Part shown: in pieces, positions 33,050-41,843 of the stretch
Layout of the letters: each line of letters opens with the position of its first letter
How positions within the stretch are numbered: position 1 is the first letter of the stretch
Assembly (NCBI GenBank): GCA_041402005.1
Contig: JAWKTB010000001.1
Span: forward strand, 537,490 to 601,489
DNA from: JAJRXR01 sp041402005
Lineage (GTDB): Bacteria; Planctomycetota; Phycisphaerae; Phycisphaerales; UBA1924
Reading direction: 5' to 3'
DNA length: 64,000 nucleotides
Notes under the pieces: generated by a model
Told to the model about the DNA's origin: nothing
Seen by the model: only the letters and a program-made list of their open reading frames with translations
Databases searched by the model: none
Translations under genes and position numbers: made by a program

Positions 33050-34063
33050 ATGGCCGCCATATTTGTGCGCTCTCGCGGTCCTCGCAGGCCGCGCGTGCTT
33101 CTCCAAGTGCTGCCGGCGCTCGCGATGCTCGCGTGCACCGCGATCGCCTCGGCGCGCCCGCCCTACGCCATCGCCCAAGACCCCGACGACTGGAATGTCG
33201 CGCCCACCGCCACCCAATCCCCCGTCTACATCCTCGATCCCATCACCCCTTCGGGCGTCGGCATCGTCATCAACATGCCCAACATCCTCGGCGAGCCGCA
33301 CGGCTGGAACACGTTCCGCGCCGCCGTCCGCCAGGCCAACCAGCTCGGCCTCTACCTCTACCTCAACAACATCTCCGGCCCGCGCAATGGGCAGCTCCTC
33401 GCGCAGACCTTCGAGCACTGGACCTACGACCAGCTCGTGAACTTCGTGAGCGCCCTCGCGGGCTCACGCGTCCCGATCCTCCTCTACGTCGGGCCTTTCG
33501 AGAGCGCTGACGACACCGTCGTCGTCAATGTCGATCGCCTCGTGCACTGGCTCAACGACGTCACCTGGATCAGCCAGATCACGGGCGCCCGGGCCGGGCT
33601 CATCGTCGACGCGAGCTCGCTGTACACACCCGGCGGCGCTCCCGACGGCACGACTCCCTTCAACTGGTTCTCCATCTTCGCCCAGGCCGCCGCCCTCTAC
33701 AACATCGAGGTCGGTTTCGAGGCCTGGCGACGCTACCCCAACGGCACCCCCTACGAGGACCGTCGTCACTACGCCCTCCTCCAGTACGTCGTCACCCGCT
33801 TCGCGACGCTCCCGGCCTCCGCCGACGCCGACGCCCGCACCATGAGCGCCATCGACGCGCTGCCTCCCGCGGTGCATCCCCTCCGAAACACGGTCGTTCT
33901 CGACAACGCGACCTGGCTGGAACTCGCCGACGGCGACCCCGTCCCGCAGGAATGGCTCGACGCCTGGGGCATCACCGCCGACCAACTCCAGTGGGCCGTC
34001 GCCAACCGCCTCTACGCCAAGGGCTATGGCCTCATCTTCGCACAGAGCGACATCGTTCCATAG
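33050..34063 (+). CDS. Exported protein of unknown function, paralogue B
   Basis: 337 residues, signal peptide (RVLLQVLPALAMLACTAIASA). Same order of conserved stretches as paralogue A: DPITPSGVGIVINMPNI, LGLYLYLNNISGPRNGQ, VPILLYVGPFE, ARAGLIVDASSLYTPGGAPDG, ALYNIEVGFEAW, EDRRHYALLQYVVTRFATLP, QEWLDAWGITADQLQ. Residues kept in both copies (GGAPDG, VGFEA, DNxTWxELADGDxVPQEWL) are the best candidates for function. No assigned family. Confidence 0.7.
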   Translation: MAAIFVRSRGPRRPRVLLQVLPALAMLACTAIASARPPYAIAQDPDDWNVAPTATQSPVYILDPITPSGVGIVINMPNILGEPHGWNTFRAAVRQANQLGLYLYLNNISGPRNGQLLAQTFEHWTYDQLVNFVSALAGSRVPILLYVGPFESADDTVVVNVDRLVHWLNDVTWISQITGARAGLIVDASSLYTPGGAPDGTTPFNWFSIFAQAAALYNIEVGFEAWRRYPNGTPYEDRRHYALLQYVVTRFATLPASADADARTMSAIDALPPAVHPLRNTVVLDNATWLELADGDPVPQEWLDAWGITADQLQWAVANRLYAKGYGLIFAQSDIVP

Positions 34064-34147
34064 CCATCCCGCAACGGCCTCGGACGCCACCGGCGCGATA
34101 CCATCGCGGAACGCATCCGTCGCACGCGCCCAGCCGAGGGGATGGAC

Positions 34148-34903
34148 ATGGCCAACAAACGCTTCGACACCGCCGCCGCCGCCCTCGCCGATCTCCGCGA
34201 CAAGGGCGTCGTCCGCGATGGCATGATGTGCATGGTCGGCGGCTTCGGCCTCTGCGGCATCCCCGAGCAGCTCATCATCGCCCTCCGTGACACCGGCGTG
34301 CGCGACCTCACCTGCGTCTCCAACAACGCCGGCGTCGACGACTGGGGCCTGGGCCTTCTGCTCGCGACCAAGCAGATCAAGAAGATGATCTCCAGCTATG
34401 TCGGCGAGAACGACGAGTTCGCCCGCCAGTTCCTCGCCGGCGAGCTCGAGGTCGAGTTCAATCCACAGGGCACGCTCGCCGAGCGCGTCCGCGCCGGGGG
34501 CGCCGGCATCCCCGCCTTCTACACCGCCTCGGGCGCGGGGACGAAAGTCAGCGAGGGCAAGGAGACGCGCGCCTTCACGCCCCCGATGTCACACCCCGAG
34601 ATCAACCGCGAGTTCCGGCGCGAACGCGACTACGTCATGGAGACCGGCCTCTTCGGCGACCTGGCGCTGGTGAAAGCCTGGAAGGCCGACGAGTTCGGCA
34701 ATCTCGTCTACAGAAAAACCGCCCGCAACTTCAACCCCATGATGGCGTGCGCCGCGGCCTTCACCATCGCCGAGGTCGAACAGATTGTCCCCATCGGCGC
34801 CCTCGACCCCGACGCCATCCACACCCCCGGCGCCTACGTCGACCGCATCGTCCAGACCGTCAGCGAGAAGCGCATCGAGCAGCGGACGGTCAGCGCGAGT
34901 TAG
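34148..34903 (+). CDS. scoA: CoA transferase subunit A (3-oxoacid CoA-transferase type)
   Basis: 251 residues. MVGGFGLCGIPEQLIIALRDTGVRDLTCVSNNAGVDDWGLGLLLATKQIKKMISSYVGEN is the family I subunit A signature; it binds CoA and pairs with a B subunit carrying the catalytic Glu. Substrate class (succinyl-CoA:3-oxoacid or acetoacetate) is likely. The start at 34148 has GAGGGG 6 nt upstream. The B subunit is at 42846, about 8 kb away, instead of next door. Confidence 0.9.
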   Translation: MANKRFDTAAAALADLRDKGVVRDGMMCMVGGFGLCGIPEQLIIALRDTGVRDLTCVSNNAGVDDWGLGLLLATKQIKKMISSYVGENDEFARQFLAGELEVEFNPQGTLAERVRAGGAGIPAFYTASGAGTKVSEGKETRAFTPPMSHPEINREFRRERDYVMETGLFGDLALVKAWKADEFGNLVYRKTARNFNPMMACAAAFTIAEVEQIVPIGALDPDAIHTPGAYVDRIVQTVSEKRIEQRTVSAS

Positions 34904-34912
34904 GCCCAAGCT

Positions 34913-35617
34913 ATGTCTTCCCTCGCCGGAGCCCTCATCGTGTTCGTCAGCGCGGCCGTTTTCTGGATAGCGTTCGTTTACTTTTGTGTTGCAGAAATAT
35001 TGGCGAAGTCGCTGCGCAATCACCTGGATGGGCAGTTTAAGCGGGCCGACTCGGACGACGAGGACTTGGTGGAATGGGAACCGGTGGAAGCCGCTGAATG
35101 GGCATCATCCAACAACTATGTGTGGGTTGGGTCGTTCAGTTTTATGGCTCCGAACTGTCCCACGATGACGGTTCTCGCATGGAGTGATCTCGACTCTGGA
35201 TCCTACTTGGTGGTCTATTGCACGCCGAGCGGGCTCGTGCATGAGTTTCGCACCGCCTTTGAAGGGGGAGTGAGTGTGAGAACCTCTCAATCAAAGGACG
35301 GAAGCATGTTCCCCGGCGAGTTTGGCTTGTTCTGGCAGTCGTTCCCAGGCGATGATGTCGAAGCTCTGTTTCGCCGCCACATCGAAGCAGCGGGCTTTGT
35401 TGAACGATCGTTGTTGATCCGGATAACACGCCCGGAGACGACCTTTCGGCAGATGAAACTCGCCGACGCTCGTCGGCAAATCGCGTACATACACTCTCGT
35501 CCGATGTGGAAATACAGGCTTCCATGGTGGTACTTCACCAGGTCCCGCCGCTGCAATCGCACGATAATGGTGCAATTTCCGAAGCTCGGGGCGACTCGGC
35601 GAGTCCCGTCAATGTAG
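34913..35617 (+). CDS. Membrane-anchored protein of unknown function, low-GC paralogue
   Basis: 234 residues. One N-terminal transmembrane helix (LIVFVSAAVFWIAFVYFCVAEI), then a domain with W-x-x-NNYVWVGSFSF, GSYLVVYCTP, MFPGEFGLFWQSFPGDDVEALFRRHIEAAG and a basic C-terminus. The same order of motifs is in the next gene (WHWVGAFAF, DRYLVAF, LMFPDLPGRFIQVFPN, LWASH), so they are diverged paralogues. Base composition is visibly less GC-rich than its neighbours, suggesting different origin. Function unknown. Confidence 0.65.
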   Translation: MSSLAGALIVFVSAAVFWIAFVYFCVAEILAKSLRNHLDGQFKRADSDDEDLVEWEPVEAAEWASSNNYVWVGSFSFMAPNCPTMTVLAWSDLDSGSYLVVYCTPSGLVHEFRTAFEGGVSVRTSQSKDGSMFPGEFGLFWQSFPGDDVEALFRRHIEAAGFVERSLLIRITRPETTFRQMKLADARRQIAYIHSRPMWKYRLPWWYFTRSRRCNRTIMVQFPKLGATRRVPSM

Positions 35618-35660
35618 CGGCGATATACCAGCCTGTTTCTCACTCTCCTCGGAGGCTCAT

Positions 35661-36377
35661 GTGTCGACAGATGCTTTGCTGACTATCCCCCTGATCCTCG
35701 TTGGCTCCCTCCTCCTCGCCCTCGTCCCCGGCGCCATCATGTGGGTCTCCTCTCGCGCCTACTTCCCCCCGCGCGCACGCATCGAGCCGCTCGACCCCGA
35801 CAAGACCAAGCACTTCCTCGACGCCACACGCAACATCGGCCTCTGGGCCGACCGTCACGGCTGGCACTGGGTCGGCGCCTTCGCCTTCCCCGCGGGCTCG
35901 TTCGCCGAGACCATGATGGAGGTCTGGCACACGCCGGGCCTCGACCGCTACCTCGTTGCCTTCCGCCACAAGATCAAGCCAAACGCCCTCTTCATCGAGT
36001 TCATGACACTCTTCGACGACGCCAATCACCTCGACACGCTCACCAGCCGCGAAGATCTGATGTTCCCTGACCTCCCGGGGCGGTTCATCCAGGTCTTCCC
36101 GAACGAGACCTCGCTCGACAACCTCTGGGCGTCCCATGAGCGGGGCGAGCAGTGGGCCGCGAGCACGCACGCCCTCCGCCCGCGTCCCTACTGCCAGGAC
36201 TTCGAGACGATGTGGTCGCAGGGCGCCCCCCGCGTCATCCGGGGCCTCATGTCCAAGCCGCTCTGGCCCCTCAGAATCTGGATCTGGTACTTCCGCCAGC
36301 AGACGCTCGCCAGCCGCGGCGTCTGGCAGCGCCGGGGCCTGCGCCCTGCGATGCGGCTCCAGCAGCCCAACGCCTGA
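35661..36377 (+). CDS. Membrane-anchored protein of unknown function, GC-rich paralogue
   Basis: 238 residues. N-terminal helix (IPLILVGSLLLALVPGAIMWVSS), then the same domain as the preceding gene. GTG start at 35661 with GGAGG 5 nt upstream. Family not recognised; the pair probably arose by duplication or by acquisition of a homologue, as composition differs strongly between the two. Confidence 0.7.
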   Translation: MSTDALLTIPLILVGSLLLALVPGAIMWVSSRAYFPPRARIEPLDPDKTKHFLDATRNIGLWADRHGWHWVGAFAFPAGSFAETMMEVWHTPGLDRYLVAFRHKIKPNALFIEFMTLFDDANHLDTLTSREDLMFPDLPGRFIQVFPNETSLDNLWASHERGEQWAASTHALRPRPYCQDFETMWSQGAPRVIRGLMSKPLWPLRIWIWYFRQQTLASRGVWQRRGLRPAMRLQQPNA

Positions 36378-36390
36378 TCGCGCCATCAAA

Positions 36391-36420
36391 GGAAGCGGAC
36401 CGCCCCGAACATCGGGGCGG
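36391..36420 (-). terminator. Hairpin after the PEP-CTERM gene
   Basis: CCGCCCCGA and TCGGGGCGG form a 9-bp stem with loop ACA; on the minus strand TCCGCTTCCTTTG follows. T-tract is weak. It lies between the convergent stops at 36377 and 36483. Confidence 0.5.
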
Positions 36421-36482
36421 CCCGCTCATACCGAGTCGTGCAGAGTGTGGCGACGCTCGGCGAGAGAGAATGTCGGCAGCGC

Positions 36483-37160
36483 TCAGCGCCGACGCCTGAC
36501 GCTGACGAGCCCGCCCAGGGCGAGCAGCGCCGCCGTCCCGGGCGCCGGGGTGATGGAGACGTTGTCGACGATCCCCGCGATGACGGTGTTGGTCCCGTTG
36601 CCGAACTGGGCGTAGAGGCGCAGCTCGTCGAAGTTCACGCCGTCGATCGAGAGGTGGACGCTCGTGAGGTTGTCACGCCCGCCCAGGTCGGAGATGGTCA
36701 GCCCGTCGCTCCCGACGACCGAGCCGCCAAGCAGCGCATCGAAGTGGATGTCGATCGAGCCCCAGGGCCCGTTCTCGAAGTAGAGCAGGTCCAGGCTCGC
36801 CGCGTTCTGCACCGAGCCGGTCGTCATGGAGACGGTCGAGAAGATGTTGATCGAGAGGTTGTCGCCCGGCACGAACGCCGAACCGAAGCCCAGCACGTTG
36901 GGCGAGCTCACGACGCTGGGGAAGTCGTTGAAGAGCGTGATCGCGCGCTCGACGATGAGGTCCGTGCCGTACTCGCCGGGCACGAAGTTGGATCCGTCCG
37001 GGTTCAGGCCCGCGACGCTGTTGACGCCGAAGAACGTGATCCCGCCGGAGGTGAACGAGGCGCCCTTGAAGCCCTCGGTCTCGGAGTCGAAGTTGGCGAC
37101 GTCCGCCGCCGCGATGCCGGCCAGGGCCGCGATCGTCGCGCCCGCGATCAGTGCTCTCAT
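36483..37160 (-). CDS. Exported PEP-CTERM-type protein
   Basis: 225 residues: signal peptide (MRALIAGATIAALAGIAAADV), a beta-sandwich body (FDSETEGFKGASFTSGGITF ... DNLTSVHLSIDGVNFDELRLYAQ) of the kind found in choice-of-anchor carbohydrate-binding-like proteins, and the tag ITPAPGTAALLALGGLVSVRRRR. AGGAG lies upstream of the ATG. Confidence 0.78.
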   Translation of the reverse strand: MRALIAGATIAALAGIAAADVANFDSETEGFKGASFTSGGITFFGVNSVAGLNPDGSNFVPGEYGTDLIVERAITLFNDFPSVVSSPNVLGFGSAFVPGDNLSINIFSTVSMTTGSVQNAASLDLLYFENGPWGSIDIHFDALLGGSVVGSDGLTISDLGGRDNLTSVHLSIDGVNFDELRLYAQFGNGTNTVIAGIVDNVSITPAPGTAALLALGGLVSVRRRR

Positions 37161-37214
37161 GACGAATCTCCTCTCTCGAACTCTGTGAGTGGGGTGCCTA
37201 CAGCCTTGTCTCGG

Positions 37215-38456
37215 TCACGGGCAACCCGCGCCGAACACGGTCAGGAACTCGACGACGTCGCTGAAATCGAACTGCCCGAACGGCTCGGCCAGATCCGCCT
37301 CGGGCGACATCGTCCCGAACGCCGTCAGGAACGCGACCACGTCGGAGAAATCAAGCTGCCCGAAGGGCTCGGCGAGGTCCGCGGGGCACGACGTCGCGCC
37401 GTACCCCTCGATCAGGAACCCCGCGATCGCCCCGTCGGTCGTCAGCCCGTACCCGACGATGTCGTTGTTCTCGTTGATGCCGGTCGCGAAGAAGAGCTGG
37501 GCGAACTCGCCCGCGCCCCGCCCGAGCAGCAGCTCGTTCAGGTCGTGCATCTCGCCATCGACGTACACCCACGCGCGGGGGTCGAGCAGGAAGTCGTCGT
37601 CCCATGCGTACCCCACGATCACGCCCGCCTCGTTGACGTCGTACGCCTCCGAGTTCTCGAGCTCCGGCAGCGTGCCCAGCGTGACGAACGGGTCGTGCTC
37701 GCTCGGCGTGAACACGCACGCGTTCCAGGGCCCGCCCGCGTTCGTGTAGCCCACGATCGTGCCCGCGTCGTTGATCTCGGTCGCGATGCTCAGGTTGAAG
37801 CCGGCGGCGCCGATCTCGACCGCGTCCCACCCGCCCCGCCCGTCGGGGCTGGCCATCATCGCGGTATCGGGGTCGCCGAAGAAGAAGCCGTGCCCGACGA
37901 GAACGCTGGTGTTGTTCATCCCGCGGTTCGCGCCGCCCATGTACCCGCCGACGGTCCCGAAGGTCCGCCCGCCGTTGGCGTCGTCCCAGATGAAGCCCTT
38001 GGCAAAGCCGGGCGACAGGGGCGCCTGCCCGCAAACCTCGCCATTCTCGTTGATGTCCCAGGGGATCGACGAGCCGGTCGAGCCCATCTCCTGCCCGAGG
38101 TTGCGCATCGACAGATCGGGCGCCCACAGGATGCACTCGCGCACGCCCGAGGGCAGCTCGGAGTACCCGACGATCTGCCCGAGGTTGTTGATCGCCTCGG
38201 CGTGTGACGGATCGCCCGGCGCGCCCCAGGCGCCCAGGTCGGTCGCGACGCCCTTGTCCCAGAGCACCGCGTGGGCGACGGCGTCGCCCGCGAGGTTCGA
38301 CTCCCCGACGATCTGCCCCTGGTCGTTGATCCCCCAGGCGAGGCAATCGGTCCCACCGAGCGAGGGCAGACGAACGACCGTTCCGCCAGCGACCGCCGAT
38401 CCGCAGGCCGCGATCAACGCCAGGCCCGCCCCGCATACGCCAGTTCCCGTCTTCAT
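37215..38456 (-). CDS. HAF-repeat protein with GC-type dockerin
   Basis: 413 residues: signal peptide (GLALIAACGSAVAG), then repeated HAF-like units (LGGTDCLAWGINDQGQIVGES; AINNLGQIVGYSEL; DINENGEVCGQA; EINDAGTIVGY; DVNEAGVIVGYAWDD; GINENNDIVGYGL), each about 45-60 residues. The C-terminus has two dockerin-like repeats (LDFSDVVAFLTAFGTM and FDFSDVVEFLTVFGAGCP). The repeats suggest a surface propeller or beta protein; the dockerin tail is a presumed attachment module. GGAG upstream of the ATG. Confidence 0.8.
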   Translation of the reverse strand: MKTGTGVCGAGLALIAACGSAVAGGTVVRLPSLGGTDCLAWGINDQGQIVGESNLAGDAVAHAVLWDKGVATDLGAWGAPGDPSHAEAINNLGQIVGYSELPSGVRECILWAPDLSMRNLGQEMGSTGSSIPWDINENGEVCGQAPLSPGFAKGFIWDDANGGRTFGTVGGYMGGANRGMNNTSVLVGHGFFFGDPDTAMMASPDGRGGWDAVEIGAAGFNLSIATEINDAGTIVGYTNAGGPWNACVFTPSEHDPFVTLGTLPELENSEAYDVNEAGVIVGYAWDDDFLLDPRAWVYVDGEMHDLNELLLGRGAGEFAQLFFATGINENNDIVGYGLTTDGAIAGFLIEGYGATSCPADLAEPFGQLDFSDVVAFLTAFGTMSPEADLAEPFGQFDFSDVVEFLTVFGAGCP

Positions 38457-38558
38457 GCCGTCGTCTCCGTCTGGGATCCGCCCGTGGGATCCATGGGTTT
38501 CCACGATCCGTGTCCGCCCGCCCACGCCGGGCGGGTTCCATGATTACCCAGGAGCCTC

Positions 38559-38587
38559 TTGATTTTCAAGTCTGTCCTGAGGATAAT
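38559..38587 (+). promoter_or_regulatory. Sigma70-like promoter of the unknown gene at 38715
   Basis: TTGATT at 38559-38564 and GATAAT at 38582-38587 with a 17-nt spacer, in an AT-rich island (about 38555-38610) unlike the surrounding sequence. Transcription would start near 38594. A second box, TATGGT (38702-38707), precedes the ATG by 7 nt. No other feature was seen in the 258-nt gap 38457-38714. Confidence 0.55.
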
Positions 38588-38714
38588 CCGAAATCAGATT
38601 TCACGACTCTGGGGCCATCCCCCTATCCGTGCCATGAACCGACGCCCCATCCGAACCTCGCCCGCGGCGCCAGCAACACCCTCTACAGGGCGTGGATCCG
38701 GTATGGTCCGGGTC

Positions 38715-39977
38715 ATGCCCGTGACGCTGGCCCCACGCCGAGCCGAGCCCCTGTCCTCAGAGCAGTGGGGGCGCGCCGAGCGCCTGGCCGCCCGACTTCG
38801 TGGCGAGCTGGGCTCGATCGTTGCCGCCCTCCCCGAGCACGCCCGGGGCGCCTCGGGCATGGCCCGACACATCGGGGTCGTTCGCAACACCTGCCAGCGG
38901 GTTGTCTCCGTGCTCGCCGAGCCTGCCGCCGACGCGGGCACACTCGCCAGACTCCCGGGCGTCAAAGGGCTCGAGCAGTTCCTGGAAGGATGCGCGGGCG
39001 TCGGCGTGGACCGCGACTTGCTCGCCCTGGGCGAGGCCGCGGTGCGCGACTTCGACCGCTTCATCCGCGAGAACGCGGGGAGCCAGTCGAAGCTCGCCGA
39101 CCGGATCGCCGCCGCCGAAGCGCCCGTCGACGCACGGGGCCTCGCCTCCATCGAAGCCCGCATGGACCTCTTCCACTCGGCGGTCAACGTCACCGGGCGC
39201 GCCTGCGAGGTCGCCATCAGCCTCGAGGCCTACCGCCCCGCGCCGGGCCTGTCCGACAAGATCGAGCGCGCCGTCGTCAACGGCCTCATCCAGACCAGCG
39301 TGACGCCCGGCGGCATCCCCGCCTCCATCCTCGCGGGCGACACCCTCGACCCCGAGGCCGAGCCCCAGCCCGCGCCGGTCTCACTCGACCGCCAGCCCGC
39401 GAGGGGCGTCACGCCCTCCGCGATCCTCGCCGAGTTCTCGACGACGCCCCTGCCGACCGTCACGACGAGGGGCCCCGGCTCGCAGCTCGTGCAGGTCGTC
39501 GATCCCGAGCGCCTCGAGCCGGGCCAGACCTTCGACGTCGTCACCGCGCGCCGCTTCGTCCACCCGAAGCACAACCCCGACGGCTCACTCGCGCTCGACG
39601 CCGTCTGGAGCCTCGTCAACTGCCCCAGCCAGCGCCTCATCTTCGACGTCTACTTCCACCGCGACATGGAGCGCCAGTTCCGCCCCGCCGTCGACGCGCA
39701 GATGTGGTACCCGAACCTCGAGAGCCCCGTCGGCGACCGCTGGCTCACGCGCTTTCCCGCCCAGCCCAAGCTGCAGCTCCTGGGCATGGGCTTGTCCGCC
39801 GCCGAGTCTCCCTTCTACGCCCGCCACGCCCAGCTCACCGCCCACGTCTTCGAGCGCCTGGGTTGGGACGCGAGCGAGTTGGTCGGCTTCCGGTGCGAGG
39901 TCGAGTACCCGATCTGGCGCGCCGGCTACTGCATGACCCTCGAGTACGCCTCGCCCGACCCCTCACACAACACGTGA
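38715..39977 (+). CDS. Protein of unknown function with N-terminal HTH-like segment
   Basis: 420 residues. About residues 38-60 read ASGMARHIGVVRNTCQRVVSVL, a helix-turn-helix-like segment (compare the pattern of 'gxxrxTcqRv'). The rest is a large mixed domain (VPVTTRGPGSQLVQVV region, VSLDRQ, LIFDVYFHRDMERQFRP, GWDASELVGFRCEVEYPIWRAGYCMTL) with no recognised family; it may sense a ligand. Upstream in-frame ATGs at 38634 and 38703 are possible starts. Residues are compatible with a regulator, but I could not confirm this. Confidence 0.6.
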   Translation: MPVTLAPRRAEPLSSEQWGRAERLAARLRGELGSIVAALPEHARGASGMARHIGVVRNTCQRVVSVLAEPAADAGTLARLPGVKGLEQFLEGCAGVGVDRDLLALGEAAVRDFDRFIRENAGSQSKLADRIAAAEAPVDARGLASIEARMDLFHSAVNVTGRACEVAISLEAYRPAPGLSDKIERAVVNGLIQTSVTPGGIPASILAGDTLDPEAEPQPAPVSLDRQPARGVTPSAILAEFSTTPLPTVTTRGPGSQLVQVVDPERLEPGQTFDVVTARRFVHPKHNPDGSLALDAVWSLVNCPSQRLIFDVYFHRDMERQFRPAVDAQMWYPNLESPVGDRWLTRFPAQPKLQLLGMGLSAAESPFYARHAQLTAHVFERLGWDASELVGFRCEVEYPIWRAGYCMTLEYASPDPSHNT

Positions 39978-40014
39978 CGCCCGGCGAGATGTCCAAGGGA
40001 CCCCCCGCCGGGCG
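39978..40014. other. Hairpin at the end of the unknown gene
   Basis: CGCCCGGCG (39978-39986) and CGCCGGGCG (40006-40014) form a 9-bp stem with an inner GTCC/GGAC stem in the loop. The stop codon is adjacent. Possibly a terminator for the convergent pair; there is no T-tract, so this is weak. Confidence 0.4.
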
Positions 40015-40069
40015 CCATTGCGTGTGGTCTGCGCGCCTCGCAGCGCGCCGGCCGGGGAGATCGTGACCG

Positions 40070-41662
40070 CTACGGGCAACCGCCCGCGAACGCGGCCAGG
40101 AACGAGGTCACGTCGGAGAAGTCGAACTGCCCGAAGGGCTCGCTCATGTCGGCGATCGGGTCCATCGCCACGAACGCCGCCAGGAACGCCGTCACGTCGG
40201 AGAAGTCCAGCACGCCCTCGGGCGCCGCCATGTCCGCCGCGCACGCGTCGGCCGTCCCCAGCTCCACGATCAATAGGTCACGCTGGATCATGTTCGGCCC
40301 GGTCGGGATCCCGACCGCGCCGGCGAACACCGTCTCGCCGTCCGCGCCGACCGCCAGCCCGTGCCCGCTGCCGGGCGTGTTCGTGTCGATGCGCGCCGTG
40401 AAGTTCAGCGTCGACCCGTCGGCGGAGAGTTCGGTGAACACGGCGTGGGGCGTTGGGATCGGATTGGGGACGAAGTCCTCCCCCGGGAACCCGTTGGAGC
40501 CGTTGCCCGCGACGCGGATTCGCCCATCGGGGGCGACCGCAAGCGCCCGGAGATCGTCGTCATTGAGCCCGCCCAGGAACGTTCCCATCGACTGCGTCCC
40601 GTCCGCCTCCAGCGTGACCACGAACCCGTCGTCGCAGTTGCGGATCGGGATGTACGCCCCGCCGCCACACCCGCCGGGCGCCCCGACGAAGTTCGGCTCG
40701 TACGCGTCGGGGGTGGTCGGGAAGAAGATCGAGCGGGTGGTTCCCGTCATCGTCGCCTTGCCGTCCGCGCTGACATCCATGTCCCACACGTACTCGAGGT
40801 CCTCCCCGCCCAGGTACGTGCTGTAGATCAGCTGGCCCGCGTCGGGGTCGATGGCGAACGCGAACACGTCCGTGTCTCCGCCCCCGAGGCTCGAATGCGC
40901 GGCGTTCGCCAGCGGGAAGTTGGGCGAATCCGTCTGACCCGCGACGTAGATCCGCCCCGCCGCGTCCACCCCGACCTGGCGGGCCGAATCCGTATACGTC
41001 CCGCCCAGGTACGTCGAGAATGTGATCGTCTGGGCGTCCGGGCCGAGACGCGTGACGAACACGTCATCACAGAAGCAGTCGATGAGCGTCAGCGAGCCCT
41101 GGATCGGGTTGACGGTCGGGAAGTCGATCGACTCGGTCCCGCCGACGATCACGATGGAGCCATCGGGAGCGATCGCGACGTCGTACCCGTCGTCGCCCCG
41201 GGCCCCGCCGAGGAAGGTGCTCATCATGATCGAGCCGTCCTGGCCCGAGATCTTGGTGAGGAACGCGTCCGCGGGCCCATGCAGCGTCGGCTGGATCGCG
41301 TTCATGACCGGGAAGTCCCCAGACAGCGTCCGCCCGGCGATGTAGACGTCGCCGTTGGCGTCGAGCGCGATCCCGCCCGCGACGTCGAGCCCGGTCCCGC
41401 CGATCATGACCTGGAAGAGCACCTCTCCCTCGGGCGAGAGCTTGGCGACGACGGCGTCCCCGAAGCTGTCGTCCTGGTCGGTGTAGCCCAGCACGAAGGC
41501 GTCGCCGTTCTGGTCGATCGCGACATCGCGCCCGTACTCGTAGTTGGACCCCGCGCCGATGACGGTGCGGTAGACCTCGCCCGGAGTCTCGCCGAAGGCC
41601 GGCCCCGCGCCCGCGAGCGCGATGATGATCGTGACGCCGCCGAATGCTGCTCTGCGTGCCAT
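40070..41662 (-). CDS. SBBP-repeat (beta-propeller) protein with GC-type dockerin
   Basis: 530 residues: signal peptide (VTIIIALAGAGPAFG), then about eight beta-propeller-like repeats of the SBBP type (AIDQNGDAFVLGYTDQDDSFGDAVVAKLS; GIALDANGDVYIAGRTLSGDFPV; VGVDAAGRIYVAGQTDSPNFPLAN; DVSADGKATMTGTTRSIFFPT). The C-terminus has two dockerin-like repeats (LDFSDVTAFLAAF and FDFSDVTSFLAAFAGGCP). GGGGAG precedes the ATG. Exported, probably surface-located; ligand unknown. Confidence 0.82.
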   Translation of the reverse strand: MARRAAFGGVTIIIALAGAGPAFGETPGEVYRTVIGAGSNYEYGRDVAIDQNGDAFVLGYTDQDDSFGDAVVAKLSPEGEVLFQVMIGGTGLDVAGGIALDANGDVYIAGRTLSGDFPVMNAIQPTLHGPADAFLTKISGQDGSIMMSTFLGGARGDDGYDVAIAPDGSIVIVGGTESIDFPTVNPIQGSLTLIDCFCDDVFVTRLGPDAQTITFSTYLGGTYTDSARQVGVDAAGRIYVAGQTDSPNFPLANAAHSSLGGGDTDVFAFAIDPDAGQLIYSTYLGGEDLEYVWDMDVSADGKATMTGTTRSIFFPTTPDAYEPNFVGAPGGCGGGAYIPIRNCDDGFVVTLEADGTQSMGTFLGGLNDDDLRALAVAPDGRIRVAGNGSNGFPGEDFVPNPIPTPHAVFTELSADGSTLNFTARIDTNTPGSGHGLAVGADGETVFAGAVGIPTGPNMIQRDLLIVELGTADACAADMAAPEGVLDFSDVTAFLAAFVAMDPIADMSEPFGQFDFSDVTSFLAAFAGGCP

Positions 41663-41843
41663 GTGCGTCTCCCCGTGTCTTGTGTGATGGGTGAGGACGC
41701 CCCGCCCGGCGGACGCGACGCCACGCGTACACTCCCCCGACTCGCGGGGTCGAGTGCGATGTCCATGCGTGAGTCGCCCGCGCCCGACGCCCCTTGCGTG
41801 CGTTCCAGAAAAAACCCCGCCGCCTTCCTCAGAGCACTCTGAA

